Shown: positions 8,812 to 19,690 of the stretch, one piece after another
Layout of the letters: each line of letters starts with the position of its first letter
Position numbering within the stretch: the first letter of the stretch is position 1
Source of the DNA: Didymodactylos carnosus
Taxonomy: Eukaryota > Rotifera > Eurotatoria > Philodinida > Philodinidae
Length of the DNA stretch: 24,927 bases
Assembly (NCBI GenBank): GCA_905250885.1
Contig: CAJNOQ010002324.1
Span: 1-24,927 of the forward strand
Reading direction: 5' to 3'
The notes under the pieces: model-generated
The model's database searches: none
Seen by the model: the letters and a program-made list of their open reading frames with translations, nothing else
Told to the model about the DNA's origin: nothing
Position numbers and translations under genes: made by a program

Positions 8812-11033
8812 TTATTGTCGTTTTATTTCTCTTATTCCTAAACTCGCATTCGGAACTAAACCACATTGTTCAAGTGTCTTATCACAATTTAAATAAAATG
8901 TTTTTGTACCCATTTGAAATAAATCGAAATCATATGATAATTTTCTGAAAAAAAAAGAAAATAATAAAAAAGAAAATTTTATCATAGACAATAAATCAGT
9001 TTCTTTTATCTTTCACTTACTTTTTCTTTGTAATTATATTTTTAACATCTTCAATCGTTGAAGTTATTTTCATTTTAATCACATAACTCTGTTGTCCATC
9101 AGCCGATCGTATACGTAACGTTGTTATTGGTGTTGTTGTACCATCAAATTCACTTTTTGCACTAAAATTTAAAATAAAATCAATAATTAATTAATATTAT
9201 AAAAGAAATTTTCTCTAAATACCTTTCACATCTATCTGATGTATCTACTTGGTTCTGTTGATTACCCTAGAATAAAAATCAAAATATTAACTCTAAACAC
9301 AAAAATAGTCAAGTCACTAACGTAAATTTGTTCTTTTATATCATTCCGGATATCAATAACATTTCCATTTTTGATAACGGATTGAGGTAGACGATTTAAA
9401 AATCGTTCTACTGATACTTTTGGACCTACGACAAGAGAAAACGAGATGATTTTAAAATATTAGAAAGATTTAAATCACTAACGATTATCTTGTGTCTCCA
9501 CTTTTGCACCATTTGGTAATATCATTTCAGGAGGTTTTTCAATAGATGGTACAATTCGTCCATCGTCTAAAACATGACCCTCACCTTGGAATGCCCGCTG
9601 TTGTTTATCTTTATAATATATTTCACGTCTATCATTCACCTAATACAAAGAACAATGTCTATTTTTTCTCAATCAAATAAAAGAGAAATAGTGAAACTTA
9701 CTCTAAATGGAACACCATCGGGATAACGCGTTTGCAATTCACTAGGAAAATAACCGTCGGTTAAATCTTTGATAAATTGTTTTGTTAACAGATCATTAAA
9801 TGAACGAAATGGTCCATTAAATAAAAATATTCCATTGGCATAAAGTGTTAAATCAACAGGATCTACACGTTTTAGTGTTTTGATGTTGTGTGTGTCTTTG
9901 TTATTATTATTAAATCTTGTTTCACTTTCTCCTGCTAATACATTTAATTCACGAATACTTTCAATAATAGCATTATAATCGATTGGTATCGGCAACGATT
10001 GTGGTAATACTGATTCATCTAAAGAGAAAAAGAGCAAACATGATGTTTATTTTTTTTTGAAAAAAATATGCAGAAACTAACCTGGATTCCATGTTTTGGG
10101 TGATGAAGATACAGCAGCATCAGCCTCGTCGAATGTTAGAATATTTATATTGTCCGGTTCATTCGATTCACCAACTACTTCTAATCCGCGTTCAATGAGC
10201 AAATCCTACTAGAAATTAAAAGGAGGCATATATATATTATAGCATAGATTCAATCAAATATTCGTAATGAATATCACACGGCTAACTTTATCATACAGAC
10301 CTCCATTCGATCGATAATTGATTGTAATCGAACACATTTCTGTTCAAGAATTTGCACTTTGTGTGAATCATCGCCATTTTTTCGTTGATTTTCTAAAAGA
10401 GATATAAATTCTATATAAAAATTTAAAATTAAAATTTTCTATCATTATCTTACTCAGTGCTTTTTCGTATAAACTCAATTTATCTTGTAATACGGCAACT
10501 CGTTGATCCTAGAAATATTTTTAAAAAGTTCAGAATCGATCGGGAAAACTTAATGAGATATTCTACCTTTTCTTTGATTTGACTGGATAAATATCTGACA
10601 TCTGCTTCAGCTTTTTGCATTCGTTGCATTGTAAGTTGTAATAAATCCAAATCTGTTGGTGCTAAAATACAGAATCTAACGTTTTAAAAACTGAAAAAAT
10701 TTCAGACTAGTGATTAACAAACCTCTAATTCGACTATCTGAGCTATTCTGGCTTAATGGAACGCCTGGAAGACGTCCCACGTTATTTGCTTTTATATTAT
10801 CTGTCGCCATTCTGGTTGTTATTTCGTTCATTAATTTTGCTTCATCGCCTATAGCACATGAACGAATCAATGTTTAAGTAAGAAAACAAGCTAAAGCTAA
10901 GACACTTACAAGAAAAACGATAACCCACAGACTCTTTAATTGGTTCACGTGGACTATTTCCTTCAGCTAACGATGGATTTGCTAGCACGGGAAGTTTGGG
11001 ATATTTGCTTAATGTTGTAAATGGGGAAGACAT
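8812..11033 (-). CDS. UBXN11: UBX domain-containing protein 11 (Socius), twelve exons
   Basis: Minus-strand exons, in transcript order: 11033-10910, 10848-10723, 10661-10567, 10508-10454, 10392-10301, 10205-10082, 10018-9702, 9639-9483, 9425-9322, 9266-9223, 9161-9021 and 8944-8812. They sum to 1512 nt, 503 residues plus stop, with all phases continuous; human UBXN11 is of similar length. Residues 84-164 are a coiled coil (LQLTMQRMQKAEADVRYL and onward). The SEP domain spans about 260-330, with LYANGIFLFNGPFRSF and DGYFPSELQTRYPDGVPF. The UBX domain occupies about 425-503, from TTLRIRSADGQQSYVIKM to the final ASLGIREIKRQ. In vertebrates UBXN11 binds Rnd GTPases and affects Rho-dependent actin organisation; UBX domains usually dock p97/VCP, and SEP domains accompany them in p47-type cofactors. 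A run of asparagine codons before the SEP domain is low-complexity. Exon 6 uses the distal of two consecutive TAG acceptors, because the proximal choice would put a stop first. Introns are 48-76 nt. Confidence 0.92.
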
Positions 11034-11500
11034 TGTTATATAGAAAAATGCGTATAAAACTGTATCAAGAGGCGACTTATATCAACGTCCTTTTGAATTA
11101 ATTCCGCTTAGGTCTTCCTTTTTACTTTACATGCTTACTTGCATCGTTACCTGTATCACCATGCCGTTAACCATCCAATGTGACTTAATATCTAAATTTT
11201 ATCATTTATTAAAATATTAACATCCTGCGTATAACAACATGGAAGCGGAACATTTCAGAAGTGAAAACTTTTTATTCTTTGATAAAGTCTATAAAAAGAT
11301 GTCGCTACCTGTTCGCCATACAAACAAAGAGCACACAAGTCAACGAAGTTAATGACTTCGTGTACTATGCATACACGTACTAACATTAAAAATACTATAG
11401 ACTTTAATAACAACATTTCAATAATGATAAACCGCATCCTCCTAATATTCGTCGACACTCTGGCTGTAGAAACAATTAAATATACTGTCAGAAAAGTGAA
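11034..11500. other. Upstream flank of the UBXN11 gene
   Basis: The region lies 5' of the minus-strand UBXN11 start codon. It holds AT-rich stretches but no convincing TATA element at a usual distance on the minus strand and no coding frame of quality. Its minus-strand ORF at 11255-11530 is hydrophobic and unconvincing. Confidence 0.4.
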
Positions 11501-11532
11501 GTGACTGAATGGCTGAATAAGACGGTTCAAAT

Positions 11533-11587
11533 GACTGATTCAGTCGTTTTAGCAAAGATTTTTGTGGATGAAACGACTGACTCAGTC
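11533..11587. repeat. 17-bp inverted repeat with palindromic arms
   Basis: GACTGATTCAGTCGTTT (11533-11549) is mirrored by AAACGACTGACTCAGTC (11571-11587) with one mismatch and a 21-nt loop. Each arm starts with its own GACTGANTCAGTC palindrome. A looser third copy (GACTGAATGGCTGAATAAG) lies at 11503-11521. The right arm contains TGACTCA, the AP-1 consensus. It may be a transposon terminus or a regulatory cluster. Confidence 0.6.
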
Positions 11588-11854
11588 ACATAAGGGAACA
11601 TACGGTATATGTACTGTGGATGAACTTAAACATTTCTAAGGTGCATAAGACAGCGCTGTAAAGCAGAACTTCTATTAGTCTTCTGGTTTTCTTTACAAAA
11701 TTGAAAGGTTTCTTATGTTTGTAACTTGAAGGAAGCCTTTTATTACCTGTTTTCCGTGGAGCTTTAATGTACGAGCATAGTTACGTTTTTCAAGTATCTG
11801 ACCCTTCCACTGTTACATTGTGGATTTTGTGCAACATGGTTGACTAGGATGTTA

Positions 11855-11869
11855 CTTATTTTTTAGAAG
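11855..11869 (+). promoter_or_regulatory. Splice acceptor directly upstream of ATG
   Basis: ACTTATTTTTTAG ends at 11866, three bases before ATG 11870. An acceptor so close to the start codon implies either a 5' UTR intron or spliced-leader trans-splicing. No leader exon or donor was identified upstream. Confidence 0.4.
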
Positions 11870-13480
11870 ATGAAAATCTATGTTGATTTTGGTGAAAAAG
11901 CAACAACTATTATTCCAGCTACAAAAAATGCTACCGAAATACTTGAGAAAATCAAATCAGTTCTTCAACCAGCCGCTGATTTGCTAGTGACTTATTATGA
12001 CGACGATATTAAAAAACATTGTATTTTTCATAGTTATGAACAAATTGAAAATCAACAGATTGTGGCAATGGAAGTAAAGTTGTCTAGTATATCCAGAACA
12101 GATGAAACATCAAAAGTTAATGATAATATGTTGATTGATGTAACTGAAGAACAACTAACTGCTGAGCCATCTAAGATTGTTATTTTGATCACAAGTTTTT
12201 TTTCGCTTAAAACGACTTTTTATTACACATTATACTTGTTTTACATCTCGATTATTCGAAGGACAAGAACCTTAGAATAGTTGAGATAATGACATCAGCC
12301 TATTTCAAATGCATGTTTGATTCAGTGCTGCACTTAAATTTACTCGACCTTTTATGAAATAACATAAAAAGAACTTTTCCTTCTCAAGAACAAACATTTG
12401 ACAGCGCAAGGATGGACACATAAACCTGGCTAATGTTTTCAACGTGTAAGAAAGTTATCTAACGAAGAAATTACAGTGGTGGCAAAAATTTTCCGTGCAC
12501 ACCAAATTTATTTTTGCTGATCATAAATCGGTAACGAAAAAAGCTTTTGACAAGTGGTTTGCATCAAACTATTGTCTGCTGTCTCTAGTGTATTTTCAGA
12601 TAAAAGTTCTTTTACTTCTACTTCTTCTTTCACTTCTAAGTTACAAATATTCATTGTTACTCGTTGTAGACGGATTAGACTAAAAAGAGAACTTTTCCAT
12701 GTTATGTCGACAAAAATTTTTCGTATAGTTCATAAAAATCTTGTTTTACGTTATATAAGTAATGAAAAAATATGGAAACTGCATCAATCGATAGAAGAGA
12801 GCGCCAGCTACACTTCGATAAAACAGAGATGAATTTTGAAGTGTTTTTCTTTAGGGTGAAAACGCACTGTAAGCTAAAAGTACCGTACTATTCAGTTTGA
12901 CTGATGCTTAATCTGGGTGAAAAAATCTTACCTTTATTGACTAATATGATTAAAAGAAAAAATCTAGGGTGTACGGAATTTTTTTGCCGACACTGTGGAT
13001 GTAAAGTTGGGATAAGAATAAATAACAGTAGAATGGAAGAGAAGTACAAATGTAAAGATGTGTGTATGTCCCATATTAATGATATAATAAAGAAAAATGC
13101 ATAATCATTCTGCATAAATTTTAGGGCGAATAAACTGAAATCAAATAACCTATCACCCCGGATGTTAACCAACGTTTCTGAAATACTTTCAGCCACATTA
13201 AGCAAGCGTAAACCATCACAACCCTAGGTCATTTATACTGGTCCATTAATCAAAATCTGGCATTAACACTATTTTTGAGGAAGGAAGTCCAATGTGTTAA
13301 CGTTGAAAAAAGTGTAAACAGACCGTTTTTTATCATAAAACGTCTTAAAACTGCTCATAAATTCCATTTTGAAAACCATTGCATTCTTAGACATTTTAGA
13401 AAATATTGTTTGTAACAAACCAAGCGAAGTCGAAGAAAAACACCATATTCTTCTCACTGATACATTAATGAGACGTTTAT
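11870..13480 (+). pseudogene. Unrecognised, probably decayed gene with ubiquitin/PB1-like start
   Basis: It starts with a good exon: a TTATTTTTTAG acceptor, then ATG 11870 and about 100 residues (MKIYVDFGEKATTIIPATKN, ILEKIKSVLQ, LLVTYYDDDIKKHCIF, VAMEV). The β-β-α-β pattern resembles PB1/ubiquitin-like folds. Downstream, coding-like pieces appear on the plus strand in shifting frames: KNKHLTAQGWTHKPG (about 12392), RKLSNEEITVVAKIFRAHQI (about 12448), SVTKKAFDKWFASNY, NEKIWKLHQSIEE, a cysteine-rich CTEFFCRHCGCKVGIRI...CKDVC piece (12904-13104), and HHILLTDTLMRRLFAQSILC (about 13440). Stops and frame changes separate them without clear splice sites. It is most simply a mutated gene, but a multi-exon gene with unseen splice sites cannot be excluded. 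The family is not recognised. Confidence 0.35.
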
Positions 13481-15136
13481 TTGCTCAGTCAATACTATGT
13501 GTATTTTCATCTCACGGATTGTTTTTAAAAATGTAGTGAATATTTGCACTAACAATTTGAATAATGTTTTATCAGTTGTGGTTAAGTTTATTATTCAACC
13601 ATGAACAATACGTGCTTCAATGTATTTTAGTCATAAACAAGATTTACTCAAGATGTTCTGATAACTTATAGTTTGTACATATAGAAAGACAAACAGTTGC
13701 GATTATAAATTTTGTACCAAAAAGTGTTCAAAAGCGAGAATTTTTTCTATTCTCTTCTCTAAAGCATAGATGTATAGAAAAGTATGACCGTTGGAAAAGT
13801 AGACGGCTATATGATCTCTATAATTTTTTCTCTTCCGTTCTGTTCTTCTGCGACGATGGGAACAAAGAATTTGAATATGATCCCCTCTCACTTCATAAAT
13901 CATTGATACATTTTGAACGTTCTTGTAAATAGTATCGAAGTTCGCACATACGTTTGAGACGATACACACTCGCACACATACATTAAACAACGATTACAGC
14001 ACGTACATAGAGAGAATGCGTCTATAATTTAAGAGATAGAAATCACAATTTTTTCATATTTAAAAGACCAAAGACTCAAAATTTGCTAATTTCGTTACAC
14101 TCATTGATTAAACCGGCAACCACAATCGAGTTTATGATGATGGTAAGACAATTAGATGATTTTTTTTCTTTTATTCAAGTGAACAACTTTCTTTGTTTCT
14201 CAAGTGAACAATAAGAAAACGGTTTTATTTGATGTAAGTTTATTAATGATCAAAAGACAGTAAAAAATATACACCTTGCGTAATAATTAATGATGAAGGA
14301 AACTGTTTGAAATTAAATCTGATAGAGATTGACACATATTTTCCAAAAAAATAAAGAAGATACATTTAGGAAGAGAAATATGAAATTTGTAGAAGAAAAG
14401 GTATGATTTTTATAGATTTTCTAAACCATTCTCTATTCTAACCAGTTTATATTTGACAGTAGAAGATTCCTTTAATCTAGTCAAATAAAAGTTTAGTTGA
14501 CGGGTGAGATTTGTTGAAAACGAAAAATGCTGTTGACGAAAACTTTTATTGATATCAAAATCAAAAATTCTAACCTTCTCTAATAGAGATACTCTTTTCT
14601 GTACTCTCATGCAAGTGCACGAGACACACTTTTCCTTTGCCTATAACAGATTAGAGTCGGTATATAATTTTCAATTTTCATTTTGATTATATAATACCTT
14701 TTCACTAACTGATTAATCATCATTAGATAGAAATAAGCAAAATCATGTCCATTGCGGAAGAGTAATTATCTGAAGAGTTGAACAGTTGTAAAATAGTCGG
14801 TTTTATAACAATAATATTATAACTACATTAATCATGAAATGAATGAACGTACAGGTAATGAACTGTCGAACGTGTGACAACATTCTCTAGTTAAGTACCC
14901 TATATTTTTATTGAATAAATTTATAAATGTGCAATTGAAATAAAAATAATATAAAAAAACAACATTCTGCAGATTTTTTCACACACCTTCTAAAGAGGAA
15001 CAGTAGGAGAAGTTATCAATTAAGAGCGAAATGATATAGTTGATAGATAATCGTAAACAGAAACATGTACTAATTGCGTACAACGTGTTATTTTATAATA
15101 TATATCTCGACATATCGTGTACAGTTAAGTCATTTA
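13481..15136. other. Gene-poor stretch between decayed gene and C2-PDZ gene
   Basis: No convincing exon. Minus-strand frames at 13703-13990 and 14410-14610 show no domain or supporting splice signals. A direct repeat TCAAGTGAACAA occurs at about 14175 and 14200. An imperfect inverted repeat (GGTATATAAT / ATTATATAATACC) spans about 14659-14698. Confidence 0.45.
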
Positions 15137-15149
15137 CTTATTTTCAGAA
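15137..15149 (+). promoter_or_regulatory. Splice acceptor two bases before the C2-PDZ start codon
   Basis: TTACTTATTTTCAG ends at 15147 and the start codon is 15150-15152, leaving a two-base 5' UTR after splicing. This fits a trans-spliced leader site or a 5' UTR intron, and it supports 15150 as the true start. Confidence 0.45.
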
Positions 15150-17684
15150 ATGTCTACATTTCTAAATACATCGTTCGGTAAGTTTTTATTTCCGTCTTTT
15201 TTTGTACGCGAAAGACATCTTTTTTTGATACGCTAATTCGAAGTTTTGTGAATAGCTTTAGCTATTAATTACAATGTGTACTTGTGTTATATGCATAGAT
15301 TAATCACTGTTGTCTCCAAGATTGTGTTTTTCATTTTTCAACAGACCTTTTATGTATACTTTTTCGACAGCATTTTTCTTAACGTGTTAAAAATAAAAAA
15401 CACAATCGGAGAAGAAGTGAACCTCAGAGATGGAAGATAATCTGTTTATAACGCCAAGTAGGACATATGTTCTTTTAATATACATGATCATAATTGTTTC
15501 GCATGCTTTACACAAAATATGAATAGTTCGAAAATGGTAAAGTAAACTGAAGTAGTCGCTTATCCCAAAGGTTTGTTATGTCTGTAATGTGTATTACACG
15601 TTATAAACGTTTTATATTTCGGCAATATATAGCTCTAGATGTCTAGGCTTAATTTTTAAACTCTGATACAGCATCTGACGAAGAAAGCCCTCAATTAGTG
15701 TTGACTTTATAAAGAATAGGCCAAATATGTTTAGAAAGTATTAGAACGAATTCTACTTTGTTCACGTAGATGGTACTCCGTCGAAATACTTATCTTTAGA
15801 AGAATGAGTTTTCATGATGCTTATCAGAAATCAGTTTATTTGAATTCAGTCAATTAGTTCTTTGTCTCCTGCGTTTGTCAGTTAAAACGTTTTTATGTTC
15901 TAATTTTAGTTCAAATGATCCGTTCTCCATTAAAATCATTAACACCCAATTCAAAAACTTCATCAAAACGTGTAAAATCAAATTATTCTGAATTTTCATC
16001 ACCAAATTTCAAATCATTCATTAAACAAACCATTCAAAAACCAAATAATTACGTCGAAGATTTTGATGATTCAATAATAAGTTCAAGTACCGATTCATTT
16101 TCATCACATCATTACAATTATTCATCGATCAAAAAACAAAATCTAATTTATCGACAACCGGTAGTGAATAATAATAATTTATATAGATCACAAGAATTTC
16201 CAACAGCTAATTCTATGATGTATGAAGAAGAAAAACCAAATAATAGAGAATCGTCTTTACAATTTAATAAAGGTATATTTACCAAAGATTGGCCTTTCTT
16301 TCAATGCGAATTGCATTGAGTTTGTCAAATATTTTTAGGAAAAGAACGACTTTTAGATTAAACTACACTGACTATAATATATTGTCGTTTTTTTTCTATT
16401 GTAGGAATAATTCAGTTGAGTCTCGTAGCAAATGAAAATCTATTGACGTTGCATAGTAAGTATCATGTGTGAGAATATCTAAATATTGACACATACATGA
16501 TGTACATGTATTTTAGTTGTACAAGTGAAAAATATTGAAACAAAACGTAGTTTACGATATTCAAATATCCTCGTTAAAATTACGATTATTCCTGATGAAA
16601 AACCGTTGGAATGTAATACACGTGTTATTCCCAATTTGAATAATAATCCAACATTTAATGAAAAATTTTCTTTCGAATTAACTGATGATGATTCAAAAAA
16701 ACGTATTTGTTTATCTGTTTACGAGTATAATGAAAATGATAGGTAAATTCTGACGAATTACTGCGTTTAACAAAGTATCATTACAAATTTGTACAATTTT
16801 TTAGTGCTACCCAACTGCATGGATGTTTATCGTTTGGGATAAAAAATTTGTTAAAAAAACAAAAAGTAAGTCTTTTTTATCTTATGGATTATCAACTTCA
16901 TATCTTAATCGTTTAAGGTTCGTGGTTGGTTTTATTTGTTACAAGATGATGTGGGAATATTTCGTCATAGAAAAGTTATTGAACATGTCGAAAAACATGT
17001 ATCAACAATAAATCGAGATGTTTTAAATATGGAAGAACTTCAAATTACTGTACCACGTGGTCAAGAAAGTTTTGGTTTTACAGTGGTTGGTCAATGTCCG
17101 ACTTTTGTTGGTCGCGTTGATAGTGATAGTCCTGCTGCTCTATGTGGCTTGAGAGCAGGAGATTATATTGTGAAAATAAATGGAAAGAACGTCTCACGAG
17201 CACAAAAAGATACGGTATCGCATTTAATCAAGTAAGTCTCCACATTTGTTTGACATGGGCTGTTTTAATGGAATAGTTCCTACTTGTAGCATCTACTTGA
17301 GTGTATTTTTTGTCACTTTCTAGAAATTTACGAAAAGCCGTTACGCTCGACATTCACCGTCCATCATCATCGATTTCTACAAATTCGAATCGTGATTTAT
17401 TATCGTTACTATCATCAACGGGAACCGCCTCTGCCTCAACGGAATCATCTACCTGCTCTGAATCATCATATTCCCGTTCTTTGTCGTCGTATGTTAGTGA
17501 TCGATATCATCAACATAAACAGTCACATGTACAAACACAAAAACGTGCATTTGTTTCCTTAGGTCAATTAGGTCATTACGTTGAACGAAAACCTTTAAAT
17601 AAACCGTCCACTCAAGCAATATTCGAAACAAATAATTCATCAATTTTGGCTCATAAAGGTTCTCCCACAGTTACATTGGTTTAA
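15150..17684 (+). CDS. C2-PDZ protein, RGS3-like without the RGS domain
   Basis: Seven exons (15150-15177, 15910-16272, 16405-16455, 16517-16742, 16805-16865, 16918-17231, 17324-17684) total 1404 nt, 467 residues plus stop, and every junction is phase-consistent GT-AG. Residues 1-128 are polar and probably disordered. A C2 domain spans about 131-262, beginning GIIQLSLVANENLLTLHI and including NPTFNEKFSFEL, LHGCLSFGIKNLL and RGWFYLLQDD. A PDZ domain follows at about 284-360, with LQITVPRGQESFGFTVVG (SFGF as carboxylate-binding loop) and AALCGLRAGDYIVKINGKNV. The order C2 then PDZ, and the LxGCxSFGxK...GWxxLL pattern, resemble RGS3. The remainder is a serine-rich tail with no RGS domain. The last residues, TLV, form a class I PDZ ligand. 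It is likely a membrane- or cortex-associated scaffold. Intron 1 is 732 nt, the others 50-133 nt. Confidence 0.85.
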
Positions 17685-17884
17685 TTTGCCTTTTCTTTAG
17701 TTGTTTATTTATCGTCTTTTATTTAATAGTAATATTGAAATTAGAGATAGTTTTGAGTGTTGTGTTGTATTTGTTGTTGTTTTTCCGTCATACAAAAATT
17801 TAAATTGTTGTTCTGTAGATAATGTATAGCAAAAAAATGTAATGTTATTAAAATTCTGAAGAAGAACATGATTTTTTATGCTGA

Positions 17885-17890
17885 AATAAA
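17885..17890 (+). terminator. Candidate polyadenylation signal of the C2-PDZ gene
   Basis: AATAAA lies 201 nt downstream of the C2-PDZ stop codon, and no earlier canonical signal was seen in between. Confidence 0.35.
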
Positions 17891-17996
17891 CGCAGAAGAT
17901 GTGAGTGAAACGTGTCAGAAATGAAGAATATACAAGACTATTGATTATTGTCTATGAAAGGTTTGGTTTACTTTTAAAATTCATTTCGTCGATTCA

Positions 17997-18235
17997 ACAT
18001 TAAGAATAAGTTTAGCTGACGTCGATTTACGTGGTGGAGGACGTTTACTTAGTCAAATAGCATGGCAGTCAGTTTCTTGTCGAAAATCTGAAACTACTTA
18101 TTTATCAGCCGGACTACATACTGTTGATGTGGTCGTTAGAATGGAAAAACTTTACTAGTTTATGGCGATGAATTACAGGTTGAATTGACACAATATGATT
18201 CGGATGACGGTACCAAACTACCTATACTTATATGA
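17997..18235 (+). pseudogene. Truncated, frameshifted paralogue of the secreted-protein gene
   Basis: The frame from 17997 reads LADVDLRGGGRLLSQIAW, then SVSCRKSETTYLSAGLHTVD and VVVRMEK, before a stop at about 18156. A frameshift near 18150 restores LLVYGDELQVELTQYDSDDG and a stop at 18233-18235. This parallels the C-terminal third of the protein at 21659-22327: LTEVDCRGGC, ACSKTEIIYLKPGVHVFDVG and ILQFELIQYEQNSN. The 5' two-thirds is missing. Two cysteines of the intact copy (140 and 144) are replaced, while the one aligned with C162 is kept. Confidence 0.75.
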
Positions 18236-18243
18236 GCACTAGT

Positions 18244-18426
18244 TCACATTAACACTAATGAAACTTTATTTTTTTTGCGCATTTTTAACAGTGTTATGAA
18301 TAAATAAACGAATAAATCTAAACTTTTTTGAAGGTCTGATGGTCTTACCATCTTTTCTAGGTCATCTTCAGAAAAATCTGTGGTTTTAAGACCCTGATTT
18401 GTGTTAGAAAGAATAGCATTCAGCAT
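18244..18426 (-). other. Short minus-strand ORF, unrecognised
   Basis: ATG at 18426-18424 opens a 60-residue frame. It includes NQGLKTTDFSEDDLEKM and RPSDLQKSLDLFVYLFITLL, followed by a basic stretch. The acidic-then-helical composition is more protein-like than its surroundings. It lies between a pseudogene and a transposable element, so it may be the remnant tail of a mobile-element protein. No family is recognised. Confidence 0.25.
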
Positions 18427-18556
18427 GCCGAATTAACAAACAAGTCGGATATTCCGGCTTTTTTGAACATCGTGGTTTTTTCGTGCTTGTTGTCGACGTT
18501 ATAAAACGATTTTGGAAAGTTGAAACACATTTTCTTAATCAGCTATAGGACTCACG

Positions 18557-19518
18557 AGGGAATCTCTCGAGATGATTAATCGCTTTTGAGCCGATATTTT
18601 GCGCACACGTAGGGAATCTCTAGACTAGAATAATCCTGAGTTGGTTCGGTTGTCTGAGCTTCTGGAGTCGAGTTATGAATTTTCCATTTTTTTGAAATAA
18701 ACGCAACAGGCTCACTGAATTCATATAATATCTACCATGGTATACAGAAGTATCGGCGCAAAAAACGAGATATATCTCACTAATAGAACTCGGCGAGCTG
18801 AATCCAATAGCAAAAATCGCAGCTCTCCATTTCTGTAGGAAAAATGGTTATGACTAATTTATCCTTCCAGCGGAAATCACTGTTTTCCAGCGGATTTGAC
18901 TTAATTTATAAAACTTGTCCAAACTGCAGGTCCTAACGCAGAACATTGAATTTGGTCTCAAATGAAGGAGTTCGTTGAGTTCTATCTATATCAATCAAAA
19001 AAAATCTATGTACAGGGTTTGAAGAAAAGATTTTCTGAAAATCCTGGTTTCCAGAAAACCTAGAGATCTTGAAATTCTTTTTGAAAAAATTTTTCTATCA
19101 AACCAATAAACAACCTGTACAGTTTTGCACAAAATGAGATGTCAACGAAGTTTCCATGAGGTTCCATTAAAAAATACAAAGCGTATCAAAAATTTAGCAT
19201 TGAGTGAAAACATCTCAAAGAAATTATTCCAATAATTGTATAAAGCCTAGAACTCAGTCTTTTAATATGATCAAAAGTTGGTTGACATCTTGGGTTTTGC
19301 AGAACTATAAGGGCTGTCGACTGATGTGGTCGAGAAATTTTCAAAAATCCATTTCAATATGCTTAAGTTTTCTCAAAAATCAGGGTTTTGAAAAATTTAT
19401 AACTCGACCCCAGAGGCTGAGACAACCGAACCAACTTAGGGTTATTCTAGCCTAGACATCTGCTACGTGTGGGCAAAATATCGGCTCAAAAGCGATTAAT
19501 CACCTCGAGAGATTCCCT
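18557..19518. mobile_element. Non-autonomous DNA element with 128-bp terminal inverted repeats
   Basis: Left arm 18557-18684 and right arm 19391-19518 are inverted copies of each other over 128 bp with scattered substitutions. Shared blocks include AGGGAATCTCTCGAG at the tips, GATTAATCGCTTTTGAGCCG, ATATTTTGC and GTTGGTTCGGTTGTCT. The 706-bp interior encodes no recognisable transposase, so a related autonomous element would have to supply it. No clear target-site duplication could be read at the tips (left flank ACTCACG, right flank AGTCAAT). The class is undetermined. The interior also has a smaller hairpin (GATTTTCTG / CCAGAAAACC) near 19029-19062. Confidence 0.75.
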
Positions 19519-19690
19519 AGTCAATAAAAGATCTTAAATATTTTCCATTAATCAAAATTCTATGTGTATTTTTTGATTCATGTTTACTTTCATTTGTAAG
19601 AATACGCTATTCTCAATACAATTCATTATCTATTTCACGTGATCTGATAATTGAACGGTTATTAGAATGCAGTGAGAGAACATCAATACA

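Noticed and set aside
12888..13205. Minus-strand 105-codon ORF
   Set aside because: It is antisense to the cysteine-rich plus-strand piece and is hydrophobic noise (FF, LL, II runs) without a domain.
13703..13990. Minus-strand 95-codon ORF
   Set aside because: It has some charged runs (HRRRRTERKRK) but no family resemblance, no splice signals and no start context.
16823..17011. Plus-strand ORF between C2 exons
   Set aside because: It runs through the C2-PDZ intron 16866-16917 in the wrong frame; the spliced model explains the region better.
18350..18440. Hammerhead-ribozyme-like motif (CTGATGG and CAGAAAAAT near one another)
   Set aside because: The invariant CTGATGA and GAAA core elements are not correctly placed relative to any stems, on either strand.
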